Assembly: GCF_016862215.1 (NCBI RefSeq)
Contig: NZ_BOMN01000022.1
Coordinates: forward strand, 1 to 64,000
Length of the DNA stretch: 64,000 bases
Origin: Winogradskya humida
GTDB lineage: Bacteria > Actinomycetota > Actinomycetes > Mycobacteriales > Micromonosporaceae
Reading direction: 5' to 3'
Shown: one piece after another, positions 51,614-59,943 of the stretch
Numbering within the stretch: position 1 is the first letter of the stretch
Layout: the number at the start of each line of letters is the position of its first letter
Notes under the pieces: generated by a model
Told to the model about the DNA's origin: nothing
The model's input: only the letters and a program-made list of their open reading frames with translations
Databases searched by the model: none
Made by a program: the position numbers and the translations under genes

Positions 51614-52045
51614 TCAGTCTCGCAAGTGGCGCAGGAGCGTTCGGCGGTAGGTGTAGGCCCGGCGCAGGATGATCAGGGCGGCCCCGGTGAGGACGACGCC
51701 GACGGCCGCGGCGGTCAGCGTCCCGGTGACGGCGGTGGAGGCCACCGCGGTGAGGGTGCTGAAGGCCGTTGCCAGCCAGCCTGCGATGACCCGGTCCAGG
51801 GCGAACAGCGGCCGCCTCAGCAGCGCCCAGGCAGCGAACCCTGCCCAGGCCAGACCGATCAGGACCATCACGGCAAAGGCGATCCGGGTACGCCATGGCA
51901 GCGCGACCGGCTCCGTGGCCCACAGCAGACCGAGGAAGACAGCCGCGCACAGACCCGCCAGCCCCACCGCCACCAGGGCGACGCGGCGGCGCAGGGAGAC
52001 CGTACCGAGGAGCTGTCGGGGGGTGAATCCTGGTGTTTCCGTCAT
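51614..52045 (-). CDS. Membrane protein coupled to the ECF sigma gene
   Basis: 143 residues with four transmembrane segments. The ATG overlaps the sigma-factor stop (52042-52045), so it is translated with the sigma factor. A short cytoplasmic N-terminus (MTETPGFTPRQLLGTVSLRRR) precedes the membrane part. Position suggests a membrane regulator of the sigma factor, but I see no zinc-binding anti-sigma motif (HxxxCxxC). The function is unknown. Confidence 0.7.
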   Translation of the reverse strand: MTETPGFTPRQLLGTVSLRRRVALVAVGLAGLCAAVFLGLLWATEPVALPWRTRIAFAVMVLIGLAWAGFAAWALLRRPLFALDRVIAGWLATAFSTLTAVASTAVTGTLTAAAVGVVLTGAALIILRRAYTYRRTLLRHLRD

Positions 52046-52569
52046 GCCGCGTATCCCTTCTCGATCAGGTGGGCGCGTAGCAGGAGCCGGGCCCGGTGCA
52101 GGCGGGACTTGACCGTGCCGGGTGGGATGCCGAGGATCTGGGCGCAGTCGTCGAGGGACAGGTCGTGCAGGTAGAACAGGATCAGCGCCTCGCGTTCGCG
52201 CAGGGGGACGCCGGTCAGCCCGGCCATGACTTCCGCGCGGTCGAGGACGCCGGTGCTGAAGTCGTCCTCGACGAGGTTGCCGGGCACGGGTGCCGGGGCG
52301 GCGTACTTGTCCCGCAGGTGGTTCATCAGGGTTCGCCGCGTGATGGTGAGGAGCCAGGGCGCGAACCGGTCGGGCTGTTTCAGCCGTGGCAGGGCGCGCA
52401 GGGCGGCTGACCAGGCTTCCTGGCTGACGTCGTCGGCGAGCGCGGGCGTGGCGAGCATCCGCCGGACGTACTGCCAGATCGGCAGGTGCCAGCGTTCCAC
52501 CAGGGCGGTCAGGGCGCGGCGGTCGCCGAGCTGGGCGCGGATCACCAGTTCCGCGTCGTCTGTGTGCAT
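52042..52569 (-). CDS. ECF RNA polymerase sigma factor
   Basis: 175 residues. Region 2 is ALVERWHLPIWQYVRRMLATPALADDVSQEAWSAALRALPRL. Region 4 is LREREALILFYLHDLSLDDCAQILGIPPGTVKSRLHRARLLLRAHL, a complete ECF architecture without region 3 or a C-terminal extension. It is followed by an overlapping membrane protein gene and preceded at 32 bp by an SDR gene on the same strand. Confidence 0.95.
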   Translation of the reverse strand: MHTDDAELVIRAQLGDRRALTALVERWHLPIWQYVRRMLATPALADDVSQEAWSAALRALPRLKQPDRFAPWLLTITRRTLMNHLRDKYAAPAPVPGNLVEDDFSTGVLDRAEVMAGLTGVPLREREALILFYLHDLSLDDCAQILGIPPGTVKSRLHRARLLLRAHLIEKGYAA

Positions 52570-52601
52570 GCCTGTTCAGTCGCGGGGGAGGCCGCGCGGG
52601 T

Positions 52602-53333
52602 TCACAGCAGGGACGCGCAATAGTCGAGGAGCTCGTCCTGGAGCTTCACGTCGTGGGCCGCCTCGAAGGGCGGATACTGCCGCTGGTGGTGGAAGTAACG
52701 GCCGGTGACCTTGGCGCGGGGGTCGTCGCTGACCGCGAGCCAGGCCTGGGTGACCGCGCCCTGGGTGAGGTCGTCGGGGGCGCCGGGGCCGCCCATCCGG
52801 GTCGCGACCCAGCCGGGGTCGACGGCGTTGGACAGCACCTGCGGGTGGCGGCGGGCGAAACCGAGGGCCAGGAGCACATCCAGGAACTTGCTGTCGCTGT
52901 ACGCCTGGGAGCCGTTCCACCGCCGCCCGGTCCACTGCGGATCGGTGAGCCCGGGCGTGCCGCCGTGGTGCATGCCGGAGCTGAGATAGACCAGGCGCTG
53001 CGGCAAGGGCATCAGGACCGTCAGCGCGTACGGCGCGAGCACGTTCACGGCGAACACGTGCTCGAGCCCGTCCGGGGTCTCGCTGCGAGGCTCGCGATAA
53101 CCGACCGCCACGTTGTGGATCACCGCGTCGAACGGCCCGAGTGCCGTCGCCTGCTCCGCCACCTCACGCATGCCGGCGACGGTGGTGACGTCACCGATCA
53201 CCGCCGGGGCGAAATCGGGCGCGCGGCCTGCGGCGCGGGCGTGCAGGACAACCTCGTGCCCGTCGGCGTGCAGGGACTCGGCGGCCATCCGGCCGAGGCC
53301 GTCGGCGGATCCGGTGATGAAGACGCGTGCCAT
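52602..53333 (-). CDS. Short-chain dehydrogenase/reductase
   Basis: 243 residues. The cofactor motif is VFITGSADGLGRMAAESLH and the catalytic motif YSDSK, with the preceding serine in YLSSGMHH. DPGWVATRMGGPGAPDDL matches the SDR C-terminal region. NAD(P)-dependent oxidoreductase of unknown substrate. It is on the same strand as the sigma-factor gene, 32 bp upstream, so could be in one transcript. Confidence 0.9.
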   Translation of the reverse strand: MARVFITGSADGLGRMAAESLHADGHEVVLHARAAGRAPDFAPAVIGDVTTVAGMREVAEQATALGPFDAVIHNVAVGYREPRSETPDGLEHVFAVNVLAPYALTVLMPLPQRLVYLSSGMHHGGTPGLTDPQWTGRRWNGSQAYSDSKFLDVLLALGFARRHPQVLSNAVDPGWVATRMGGPGAPDDLTQGAVTQAWLAVSDDPRAKVTGRYFHHQRQYPPFEAAHDVKLQDELLDYCASLL

Positions 53334-53405
53334 TGTTCAGACCCTAGCCCCGGTCGTGATGTCATGTCGGGTGACGGCGACCACCGACGAGAGCGAGCCC
53401 TTCCC

Positions 53406-53804
53406 GTGCCGACGATCTTCTCCCGCATCATCTCCGGCGAGCTCCCCGGCCGCATCGTCTGGTCCGACGACCGGGTGGCGGCCTTTCTCACGATCGCCCC
53501 GCTGACCCCGGGCCACACCCTCGTGGTCCCGCGCGCCGAGGTCGACGAGTGGACCGACCTGGACCCGGAACTGGCCGCACACGTCTTCGCCGTCGCCCAC
53601 ACCATCGGCCGGGCGTTGAAAACAGCGTTCGACGCACCCCGGGTCGGCCTGATCGTGGCGGGCTTCGAGGTGCCCCACGCCCACGTGCACGTCTTCCCGG
53701 CCCAGGAGATGGCCGACTTCGACTTCACCCGCGCCGACCCGGACGCGAGCGCCGAGGACCTGGACACCCACCACCAGCGCATCCTCGACGCCCTGAAGGG
53801 TTAG
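53406..53804 (+). CDS. HIT-family nucleotide hydrolase
   Basis: 132 residues from the GTG at 53406 (VPTIFSRIISGELPGRIVWSDDRVAAFLTIAPLTPGHTLVVPR). The histidine triad HAHVHVFP is intact. Enzymes of this class hydrolyse AMP- or other nucleotide-phosphoramidates (Hint-like). It is a short stand-alone gene. Confidence 0.93.
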   Translation: MPTIFSRIISGELPGRIVWSDDRVAAFLTIAPLTPGHTLVVPRAEVDEWTDLDPELAAHVFAVAHTIGRALKTAFDAPRVGLIVAGFEVPHAHVHVFPAQEMADFDFTRADPDASAEDLDTHHQRILDALKG

Positions 53805-53853
53805 ACCACGACCTGCGCGGGCTCCCGGGTTGTCGCGGTGATCGTCGAGGTGC

Positions 53854-54648
53854 TCACTTCGCGTGCTGCACCGCCCAGTCGAGGGCCTTGTCGGCTACCT
53901 GTTCCCAGCCGGGTTCCGCGCACGTCCAGTGGGAGCGGCCGGGGAATTCGTAGAACTCGGTCACCGTACCCTCGGCCTTGTAGTGCTCGAAGTTGGACTT
54001 GTTCACCGACGGCGGCATGATGTGGTCCGCGCCGCCCGCGATGAGCAGCAGCGGCGCGCGGTCCTCGTTGCGGAAGTCGACCCAGGTCTCCTGCTTGCCC
54101 GGGGTGAAGTTCGCCAGCAGGCCGTACGCCCAGACCCAGCTGCCCGGCGCCGGGATCGCGTACCTGTCATAGGCGGCCTGGGATTCCTCGGCCGGGAGCG
54201 TGTTGGTGAACGCGTAGTGGAACTGCTCCGGGGTGAAGCCGGCCGCCTGGTGCCGCTTGGCCGGGTTGTTGAGGATCGGGAAGAGCGACTTGATCTGCGA
54301 CGGCGGGTTGACCCGGATGCCCTCCGGCGGGGCCGAGTCGATCACCACGCCCGCGGCGCCGTGCCCGCGGTCGAGCAGGAGCTGGGTGAGGGTGCCGCCG
54401 AACGAGTGGCCGATGATGATCGGCTTCTCGTCGAGCCCGGCGATGATCTTCTCGAGGTGCGCGACGGTCTCCGGCACGGTCACCGTCGCGATCGGGGTGG
54501 GGTCGGCCCGCAGCGCCTCGACCTCCACCTCGAACCCGGGGTACGCCGGCGCGACGACCTTGTGACCCTTGCTCTCGTAGTAGCTGATCCAGTGTTCCCA
54601 GCTGCGCGGGGTCATCCAGAGTCCGTGGACCAGAACGATCGTGCTCAC
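53854..54648 (-). CDS. Alpha/beta-hydrolase
   Basis: 264 residues from the GTG at 54648, seven bases after AAGGAG. It has IVLVHGLWMTPRSWEHW, the nucleophile elbow GHSFGGTL, a late Asp in GGADHIMPP and the histidine in GRSHWTC. This is the esterase/haloperoxidase-like fold without a signal peptide, so it is cytoplasmic. The substrate is unknown. It lies downstream of the large LuxR regulator on the same strand. Confidence 0.88.
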   Translation of the reverse strand: MSTIVLVHGLWMTPRSWEHWISYYESKGHKVVAPAYPGFEVEVEALRADPTPIATVTVPETVAHLEKIIAGLDEKPIIIGHSFGGTLTQLLLDRGHGAAGVVIDSAPPEGIRVNPPSQIKSLFPILNNPAKRHQAAGFTPEQFHYAFTNTLPAEESQAAYDRYAIPAPGSWVWAYGLLANFTPGKQETWVDFRNEDRAPLLLIAGGADHIMPPSVNKSNFEHYKAEGTVTEFYEFPGRSHWTCAEPGWEQVADKALDWAVQHAK

Positions 54649-54719
54649 GCGAGTGCTCCTTCCGGGCGTTGGCTTTCGCCCACCGTAGGAGCGCGCGGCA
54701 CCGGGTCGCGTACGTAGGG

Positions 54720-57362
54720 CTACGTAATCGTGGTCAGGACTCTGGCGAGCTCGCCGCGGGATTTGACGCCGAGCTTGGGGAAGATGCGGTACAGGTGTGT
54801 GGTGACCGTACGCGGGGAGAGGTAGAGCCGTTCCGCGATCTCCCGGTTGCTCAGGCCGTCGGCGGCGAGCCGGGCGATCTGCTGCTCCTGCGGGGTCAGC
54901 AGGTCGGCGGGATCGGCGTTGCGGCGTACCGTCTCGCCGGAAGCTCGCAGCTCCTCGCGGGCACGCTCCGCCCACGGCGTCGCACCGAGAGCGTCGAAAG
55001 TGGACGCCGCGGCCCGCAGGGGCTCCCGGGAGTCTGCCGCGCGTCGCTGCCTGCGCAGATGCGCACCGTACGCGTGGAGCAGCCGCGCCCGTTCGAACGG
55101 TGACCCGCCGAGCTCGGCGGCGAGGGCGTCCTCGAACGCGCCGGCGTCATCGGCGAGTACGGCGTTCGCGTAGCCCAGTCCGACCACGAGCGCGGGGGAG
55201 CGGCTCAACTCGGCGAGCGGTGTCATCGTCGCCACGATCTCCCGCAGCCCGTCTACCGCACCGCTCCGCGTCGCGGCCTCGGCGAGATGCCCGAGCACGA
55301 GGAACTGGATCGACGAGTGGTGCGCGTCGTCGGCGGGGTCGAAGATCCGGTGCAGATGCTGGTACGCGTCGGCGGCGCGGCCACCGGCGAGTGCGGCCAC
55401 CCCGCGGATCTGCTGGACCAGGGACAGCATCGGGAGCCGCCCGGCCGGCAGCAGCACCGACTCGCCGAGATCCGCCGCCAGCCGGGCGGCCTCCTCGTTG
55501 CCCCGCAGCGCCTCGGCGTGCCCCGCGACCAGGCGCGCGGTGAGCTGCCATCCACCCTGGCCGGTCTCGCCGGCGAGTGCCCCGCCCTCCGCGGCCAGTG
55601 GCACGGCGTTACGCGTGTCGCCCAGCGCGGCAGCACTGTAACCCTGGTTGCACAGGGCCTGGGCGAGGAGCCCGAGCCGGCCCTGTGCCCGCAGGCCGCC
55701 GACGCTGCCGCTGTAGAGCCGGTGGGCCAGGGCGGTCGCGCCGAGCGCCCCCGCGCCGAGGCCGAGCTGGAGCTGGACGTGCGGGGTCAGGTCACCCCTC
55801 CCGGCCTGCACCGTGATCCGGTCCAGGGTTGCCGCCCCGCGGTCGATCGGCGCGATCAGCGCGGTCGTGGTGAGCATCCGCGGGTCGTCGGCGGGCATCG
55901 CGAGGCGGTCGGACGTGGCCAGGAAGAGCTCGCGGGTGGCGGCGTCCGGATGCGACCAGAACAGCCGCACGGCGATGCTGGTCAGCGATTCGAGGGCGAG
56001 GACGCTGTCGCCCTCGGCACGCATGAGGTCCACCAGCCCGGCGAAACCCGCCATCCGGGTTGCGGCCGACCAGCTGGACTCCAGGAACGTCTCCCGCCCC
56101 CAGCTCAGCCGCGCCCGGTCGACCGGGCGCAGCTGGGTCTCGTCGACGCGTGCCAGCAGCCGCCGGGCCGCCTCCGCGTCGCCCAGCTCCCCGGCGGTCT
56201 CGACCGCGTAGAGCAACCGGCTGCCGCGCTCGGCAGGGCTCTCGCTGAGCTGCGCGGCGCGTTCGAGGGCGAGCAGCGCGACACCGGCGGCCTGCTGCCG
56301 GTCCGCCCGGGTCGCGGTCTCGGTGAGCTCGCGGGCCAGGATTTCGTCCGGCCCGGTCGCGGCGCCGGCGCGGTGCCACACCCGGCGGTCCTCGCCGGCG
56401 ACGACCTCGGCGAGCGCGGCGTGCACCCGGCGGCGTACGTCGACGGTCGCGCTCTGATGCAGCGCCGAGCGCAGCAGCGGGTGCCGGAACCGCACCCGGT
56501 AGGCGTCGTCCACCTGCATCAGCCGGGTCGTCACCGCGGGTTCGATGTCGATCGCGCCGATCGGCCCGTGGACCAGCCCGGCCGCCGCGACGACCTCGCC
56601 GAGGTCGTCGCCGTCGTTGAGCGCGGCCACGACCAGCAGGGTGCGGGTGGCCTGCGGGAGCTCGGCGACCAGGCCGGCGAACGTACGCTCCACCCGGGTG
56701 CTCAACGGCAGCCACGGCGGGAGCAGCGCGGAGACCCCGGAGCGCGCGGCGACGGCCCCCAGCTCGGTGATGCCCAGCGGATTACCGGCGGCCTCGGTCA
56801 GCACCCGTTCCCGCAGCGCCCCCGTCAGCCCCGGCGCCGCCGCGTCGAGCAGGTCCCCGGCCGCCGCCGGAGCGAGCGCGTCGAGCCGCAGCTCGGGCAG
56901 GTTCGCGCCGCCGAGCCGCCGGTCCACATCGGTGCCGTCCCGGGCCGTCATGACCACCGCCACGGCGTCGTCACCGAGCCGGCGGGCCAGGAACGACAAC
57001 GTCTCCCAGGACGCCGGGTCGAGCCACTGCAGATCCTCGACCGCGATCAGTACGGGGGTGTCGTCGAACGATTCGAGCAGCGTGACCGCCACCCGGTAGG
57101 GCTGGGCATCCGGGTCACCGAGCACGTCCGCCCCGGCGACGCGGTGCAGCCCGGCGTACGGCACATGCACCTCGGCCTGCACCCCCGACGCGCTGACCAC
57201 CCGCATCCCGCGCGCCCGCGCCACCACGGCGGCCGCGTCGAGCAGCGCCGTCTTCCCGATCCCGGCCTCGCCCCGCACGACCAGCGCCGCGCCGTGCCCC
57301 TGCGACGCCCGCTCCAGCAGACCGGTGAGGTGCGCGAGCTCGCTGTCGCGTCCGAAGAGCAT
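54720..57362 (-). CDS. Large LuxR-family (LAL) ATP-dependent regulator
   Basis: 880 residues. The N-terminal NTPase has Walker A RGEAGIGKTALL (about 30-40) and a Walker B region with ADLQWLD-like sequence VEDLQWLDPASWE. The middle is TPR-like helical repeats. The C-terminal helix-turn-helix LTPQEQQIARLAADGLSNREIAERLYLSPRTVTTHLYRIFPKLGVKSRGEL is canonical LuxR. LAL proteins often activate local catabolic or secondary-metabolite genes; here the nearby hydrolase gene could be a target. Confidence 0.93.
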   Translation of the reverse strand: MLFGRDSELAHLTGLLERASQGHGAALVVRGEAGIGKTALLDAAAVVARARGMRVVSASGVQAEVHVPYAGLHRVAGADVLGDPDAQPYRVAVTLLESFDDTPVLIAVEDLQWLDPASWETLSFLARRLGDDAVAVVMTARDGTDVDRRLGGANLPELRLDALAPAAAGDLLDAAAPGLTGALRERVLTEAAGNPLGITELGAVAARSGVSALLPPWLPLSTRVERTFAGLVAELPQATRTLLVVAALNDGDDLGEVVAAAGLVHGPIGAIDIEPAVTTRLMQVDDAYRVRFRHPLLRSALHQSATVDVRRRVHAALAEVVAGEDRRVWHRAGAATGPDEILARELTETATRADRQQAAGVALLALERAAQLSESPAERGSRLLYAVETAGELGDAEAARRLLARVDETQLRPVDRARLSWGRETFLESSWSAATRMAGFAGLVDLMRAEGDSVLALESLTSIAVRLFWSHPDAATRELFLATSDRLAMPADDPRMLTTTALIAPIDRGAATLDRITVQAGRGDLTPHVQLQLGLGAGALGATALAHRLYSGSVGGLRAQGRLGLLAQALCNQGYSAAALGDTRNAVPLAAEGGALAGETGQGGWQLTARLVAGHAEALRGNEEAARLAADLGESVLLPAGRLPMLSLVQQIRGVAALAGGRAADAYQHLHRIFDPADDAHHSSIQFLVLGHLAEAATRSGAVDGLREIVATMTPLAELSRSPALVVGLGYANAVLADDAGAFEDALAAELGGSPFERARLLHAYGAHLRRQRRAADSREPLRAAASTFDALGATPWAERAREELRASGETVRRNADPADLLTPQEQQIARLAADGLSNREIAERLYLSPRTVTTHLYRIFPKLGVKSRGELARVLTTIT

Positions 57363-57413
57363 CCGGTCATCCTAGGGACCCGTGGGAGCGCGCCCAAACG
57401 TCCTGTTTCCCGT

Positions 57414-57502
57414 CGGCCGGGCCGGAGAACTCGAGGCGGCCGACCGGAGTAGTTCAGCCGGCCGACCGGAGAACTTCAGCCGGCCGGGCAGGAGAACTTC
57501 AG
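57414..57502. repeat. 22-bp tandem repeat, four units
   Basis: The unit cggccgaccggagaacttcagc occurs at 57437-57458, 57459-57480 and 57481-57502, with a diverged 23-bp copy at 57414-57436. It lies between the LuxR gene and the small membrane-protein gene; the last copy reaches into the stop codon of the latter (57499). Confidence 0.8.
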
Positions 57503-57654
57503 TTGGCGAGGTCGGAGAAGAAGACGCCGATGTTGCGGAAGATGTCGCCGATGCCGTCACCGATGCCCTGGGCCGTGTCCGCGGCCGGGACCGGGTTCGT
57601 GCCGATGTAGAAGATGACGAGGCCGAGCAGGACCCACCCGAGAACTTTCTTCAC
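57499..57654 (-). CDS. Small single-pass membrane protein, 51 aa
   Basis: Translation from the GTG at 57654 gives VKKVLGWVLLGLVIFYIGTN followed by a Gly/Asp-rich amphipathic tail ending FFSDLAN. GGAGGTGG is seven bases ahead of the start, a strong signal that favours it over the longer ORF from 57714. One hydrophobic segment predicts a membrane protein. Short proteins of this type are widespread in actinobacteria with no known role. Confidence 0.7.
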   Translation of the reverse strand: MKKVLGWVLLGLVIFYIGTNPVPAADTAQGIGDGIGDIFRNIGVFFSDLAN

Positions 57655-57726
57655 GATCCACCTCCGCCTGACGCCGTGACCGAAGTGATCGTGACACATG
57701 CGAGCACGCCTCACCTGCTAACACGC

Positions 57727-58299
57727 TCAGTCCCCGCCCCCATGTGGGGCGAGCGCCGCGCGGGCGGCTGTCAGGATCCGGTCGGAGAGGCCGGTGCCGC
57801 TGGTGGCGCGGGCCAGCAGGAGGGCGCCGACCATGGTGGAGAGCTCGACGAGGTTCTCGTCGTCGGTGCCGCCCAGCCAGTCGGCGAACCCCTGGACCCC
57901 GGCGGCGAACGGTTCGCGGGCAGGGCTGCCGGGTGCCTCGCGGGCCACGTCCGGGCCGAACCCCGTGGTCGGGCAGCCGTGGCCCGGGTCGTCGCGGTGC
58001 CCGGGGGAGAGGTAGTAGTCGAGCAGGTCGCCGACGGCCTGCCCGTGGTCGCCGGGGTGCTCGGTGTCGTAGTCGGTCAGACGTCCGGCCAGGCCTTCGT
58101 ACGCCGTGCCGACGGTCTCCGCGACGAGGGCCTCCTTCGACGCGAACTGCTTGTAGAAGCCGCCGTGGGTCAGCCCGGCCTCCGCCATGAGGTCGGCGAC
58201 GCTGACCCCCTGGACGCCGCGCTCACGAAAGAGCCGGGAGGCCGTCTCGACCACCCGCTGCCGGTTCTCCTGTGCCTGTGCCTGCGATACCCGCGCCAT
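57727..58299 (-). CDS. TetR-family repressor
   Basis: 190 residues from the ATG at 58299. The helix-turn-helix is RVVETASRLFRERGVQGVSVADLMAEAGLTHGGFYKQFASKEALV, typical TetR. The C-terminal ligand domain is GD/PE-rich. A -10 TATAAT ends eight bases before this ATG, supporting this start and a leaderless message, over the upstream codon at 58320. It is divergent from an SDR gene and likely controls it via the operator between them. Confidence 0.93.
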   Translation of the reverse strand: MARVSQAQAQENRQRVVETASRLFRERGVQGVSVADLMAEAGLTHGGFYKQFASKEALVAETVGTAYEGLAGRLTDYDTEHPGDHGQAVGDLLDYYLSPGHRDDPGHGCPTTGFGPDVAREAPGSPAREPFAAGVQGFADWLGGTDDENLVELSTMVGALLLARATSGTGLSDRILTAARAALAPHGGGD

Positions 58300-58306
58300 G
58301 CCCACC

Positions 58307-58361
58307 ATTATATGACACACATCATCTAAGCCTTGCGCGTCTTAGATGTTGCTCGTAATCT
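58307..58361. promoter_or_regulatory. Divergent leaderless promoters with a TetR-type operator
   Basis: The inverted repeat CATCTAAG-N10-CTTAGATG (58323-58330 and 58341-58348) is centred between the two genes. For the SDR gene, TTGCGC (58333-58338) and TAATCT (58356-58361) are 17 bp apart and the -10 ends seven bases before the ATG (58369). The operator thus covers its -35. For the TetR gene, TATAAT (58312-58307, minus strand) ends eight bases before the ATG at 58299. No ribosome binding site precedes either start, so both mRNAs may be leaderless. Confidence 0.75.
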
Positions 58362-58368
58362 AATTTCC

Positions 58369-59052
58369 ATGGACATCACGAACGCAGTAGCAGTCGTCAC
58401 CGGCGCCAACCGCGGCCTCGGCCGTCGTTTCGCCGAGCAGCTCGTCGCCCGCGGCGCGAAGGTCTACGCCGGGGCCCGCGACCCCCAGAGCGTCGACCTG
58501 CCCGGCGTCATCCCGCTGCGCCTCGACATCACCGACCCCGAGTCGGTCGCCCAGGCCGCGAAGATCGCGTCGGACGCCACCCTGGTGGTCAACAACGCCG
58601 GTTCCGCGACCGGGGCGGACCTCCTCACCGGCGACCTCGACAAGATCCGCCTGGAGATGGAGACCCACTACTACGGCACCCTGTCGGTCAGCCGCGCCTT
58701 CGCCCCCGTCATCGAGGCCAACGGTGGCGGCGCCTTCCTGAACGTGCTGTCCGTGCTCTCGTGGTACCACCCGGGCGCCCTGGGCGGTTACGTCGCGGCC
58801 AAGGCGGCCGAGTGGGCCCTGAGCGACGCACTGCGCGACCAGCTCGCCCCCAAGGGCATCACGGTCTCCGCACTGCACGTCGGCTACATGGACACCGACA
58901 TGGCCGCCGGCATCCCGGCCGACCAGAAGCTCGACCCCGCCATCGTCGCCGCCCTCGGCCTCGACGGCGTCGCGGAAGGCAGGCCCGAGATCCTCGCGGA
59001 CGACCTGAGCCGCCAGGTCAAGGCGGGGCTGGCCACGGCTCTGCAGGGCTGA
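58369..59052 (+). CDS. Short-chain dehydrogenase/reductase under TetR control
   Basis: 227 residues. AVVTGANRGLGRRFAEQLVARGAKVYAGAR is the cofactor motif; the catalytic motif is YVAAK with Ser in VLSVLSW. It is a classical SDR. The ATG at 58369 sits seven bases after a -10 box, with no Shine-Dalgarno sequence, so translation may start on a leaderless mRNA. Substrate unknown; induction by a small molecule seen by the TetR protein is likely. Confidence 0.92.
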   Translation: MDITNAVAVVTGANRGLGRRFAEQLVARGAKVYAGARDPQSVDLPGVIPLRLDITDPESVAQAAKIASDATLVVNNAGSATGADLLTGDLDKIRLEMETHYYGTLSVSRAFAPVIEANGGGAFLNVLSVLSWYHPGALGGYVAAKAAEWALSDALRDQLAPKGITVSALHVGYMDTDMAAGIPADQKLDPAIVAALGLDGVAEGRPEILADDLSRQVKAGLATALQG

Positions 59053-59055
59053 GCT

Positions 59056-59938
59056 TCAGGTCGCGGTGGCCAGGGCTGAGCGCGCCCGGCGTTCTGTGGC
59101 CAGGACGAGTTCTGTGGTTCCGGGCGGGAGGGCGGGCTCGCCGGATGCGATCTCGTAGGCCTCGCGGAGGACCATGAGGTTCACGGCCAGGCGGCGCGCG
59201 AGCTCTCGCGTGGGAGCGGCGGTCAGTTCGTCTGTGGTCCGGGTGCAGGCGGTCAGGGCCACCAGGGGCCACGTGCCGCCGGGTACGGCCAGGACGGCGA
59301 CCGCGACCAGGAGACCGGCCACGGTTCCCGCGGCTCGCTGGACGCCGCGGTGAACCGTCACCAGGAGGTTGGTGCTCTGCAGGACCGCGACTGCGGAGAC
59401 CGCCGCCCAGTAGGCGTGGCCGAGGCCGGTGATGTGGGCCAGCGCGCCCGCGACCGATCCGGCAGCGAGGGCGCCGACGGCGACCCGGAGCGCGGCCAGG
59501 AGAAGAGGTCCGCCGAGCGGCGTCGATCGGACGGAGTGGCGCAGCAGGTCACGTCCCGGCCTCGGCGGCTGCCGCTGCGGCACGCAGGGCGCGGGCAACG
59601 GCCAGGCGGCGCGGGGCGTCGCGGTCTACGGCAGCCCCGGCCATCGCGATCAGCCAGCCGATCAGAGCGGCCGCGCCGACCAGGGACACCGCGACCACCG
59701 CCGGGATCGCGGGTGCCGGGGTCAGCGCGGCCAGGGTGCCGATCGTGCCCGCGGCGACCAGGCCGAGGCCCGCGGCGGCCACGACCCGGCCCCGGGAGCG
59801 GTAGTGGGTGTCGCGTGCGTAGAGGGCGGCGAACGAGCCGAACGTGGCGATTCCCGCCCAGGCGGTGTGCCCGGCGAGCATGAGGACGACCGGGATGATC
59901 CACGGGAGGTTGACGTTCGCCCGAACGGGGTACGGCTC
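59056..59938 (-). pseudogene. FUSC/aromatic-exporter-like membrane protein, frameshifted
   Basis: Two overlapping frames encode successive parts. The 5' part (59549-59881, plus PVRANVNLPWIIP upstream without a start codon) has the N-terminal FUSC pattern AWAGIATFGSFAALYARDTHYRSRGRVVAAA. The 3' part (59056-59598) has LRVAVGALAAGSVAGALAHITGLGHAYWAAVSAVAVLQSTN, the second FUSC core. They are in different frames, so one frameshift near 59550-59600 splits the gene. No ATG/GTG/TTG begins the first part before the stop at 59975. It is probably dead. Confidence 0.7.
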
Positions 59939-59943
59939 GCAGC

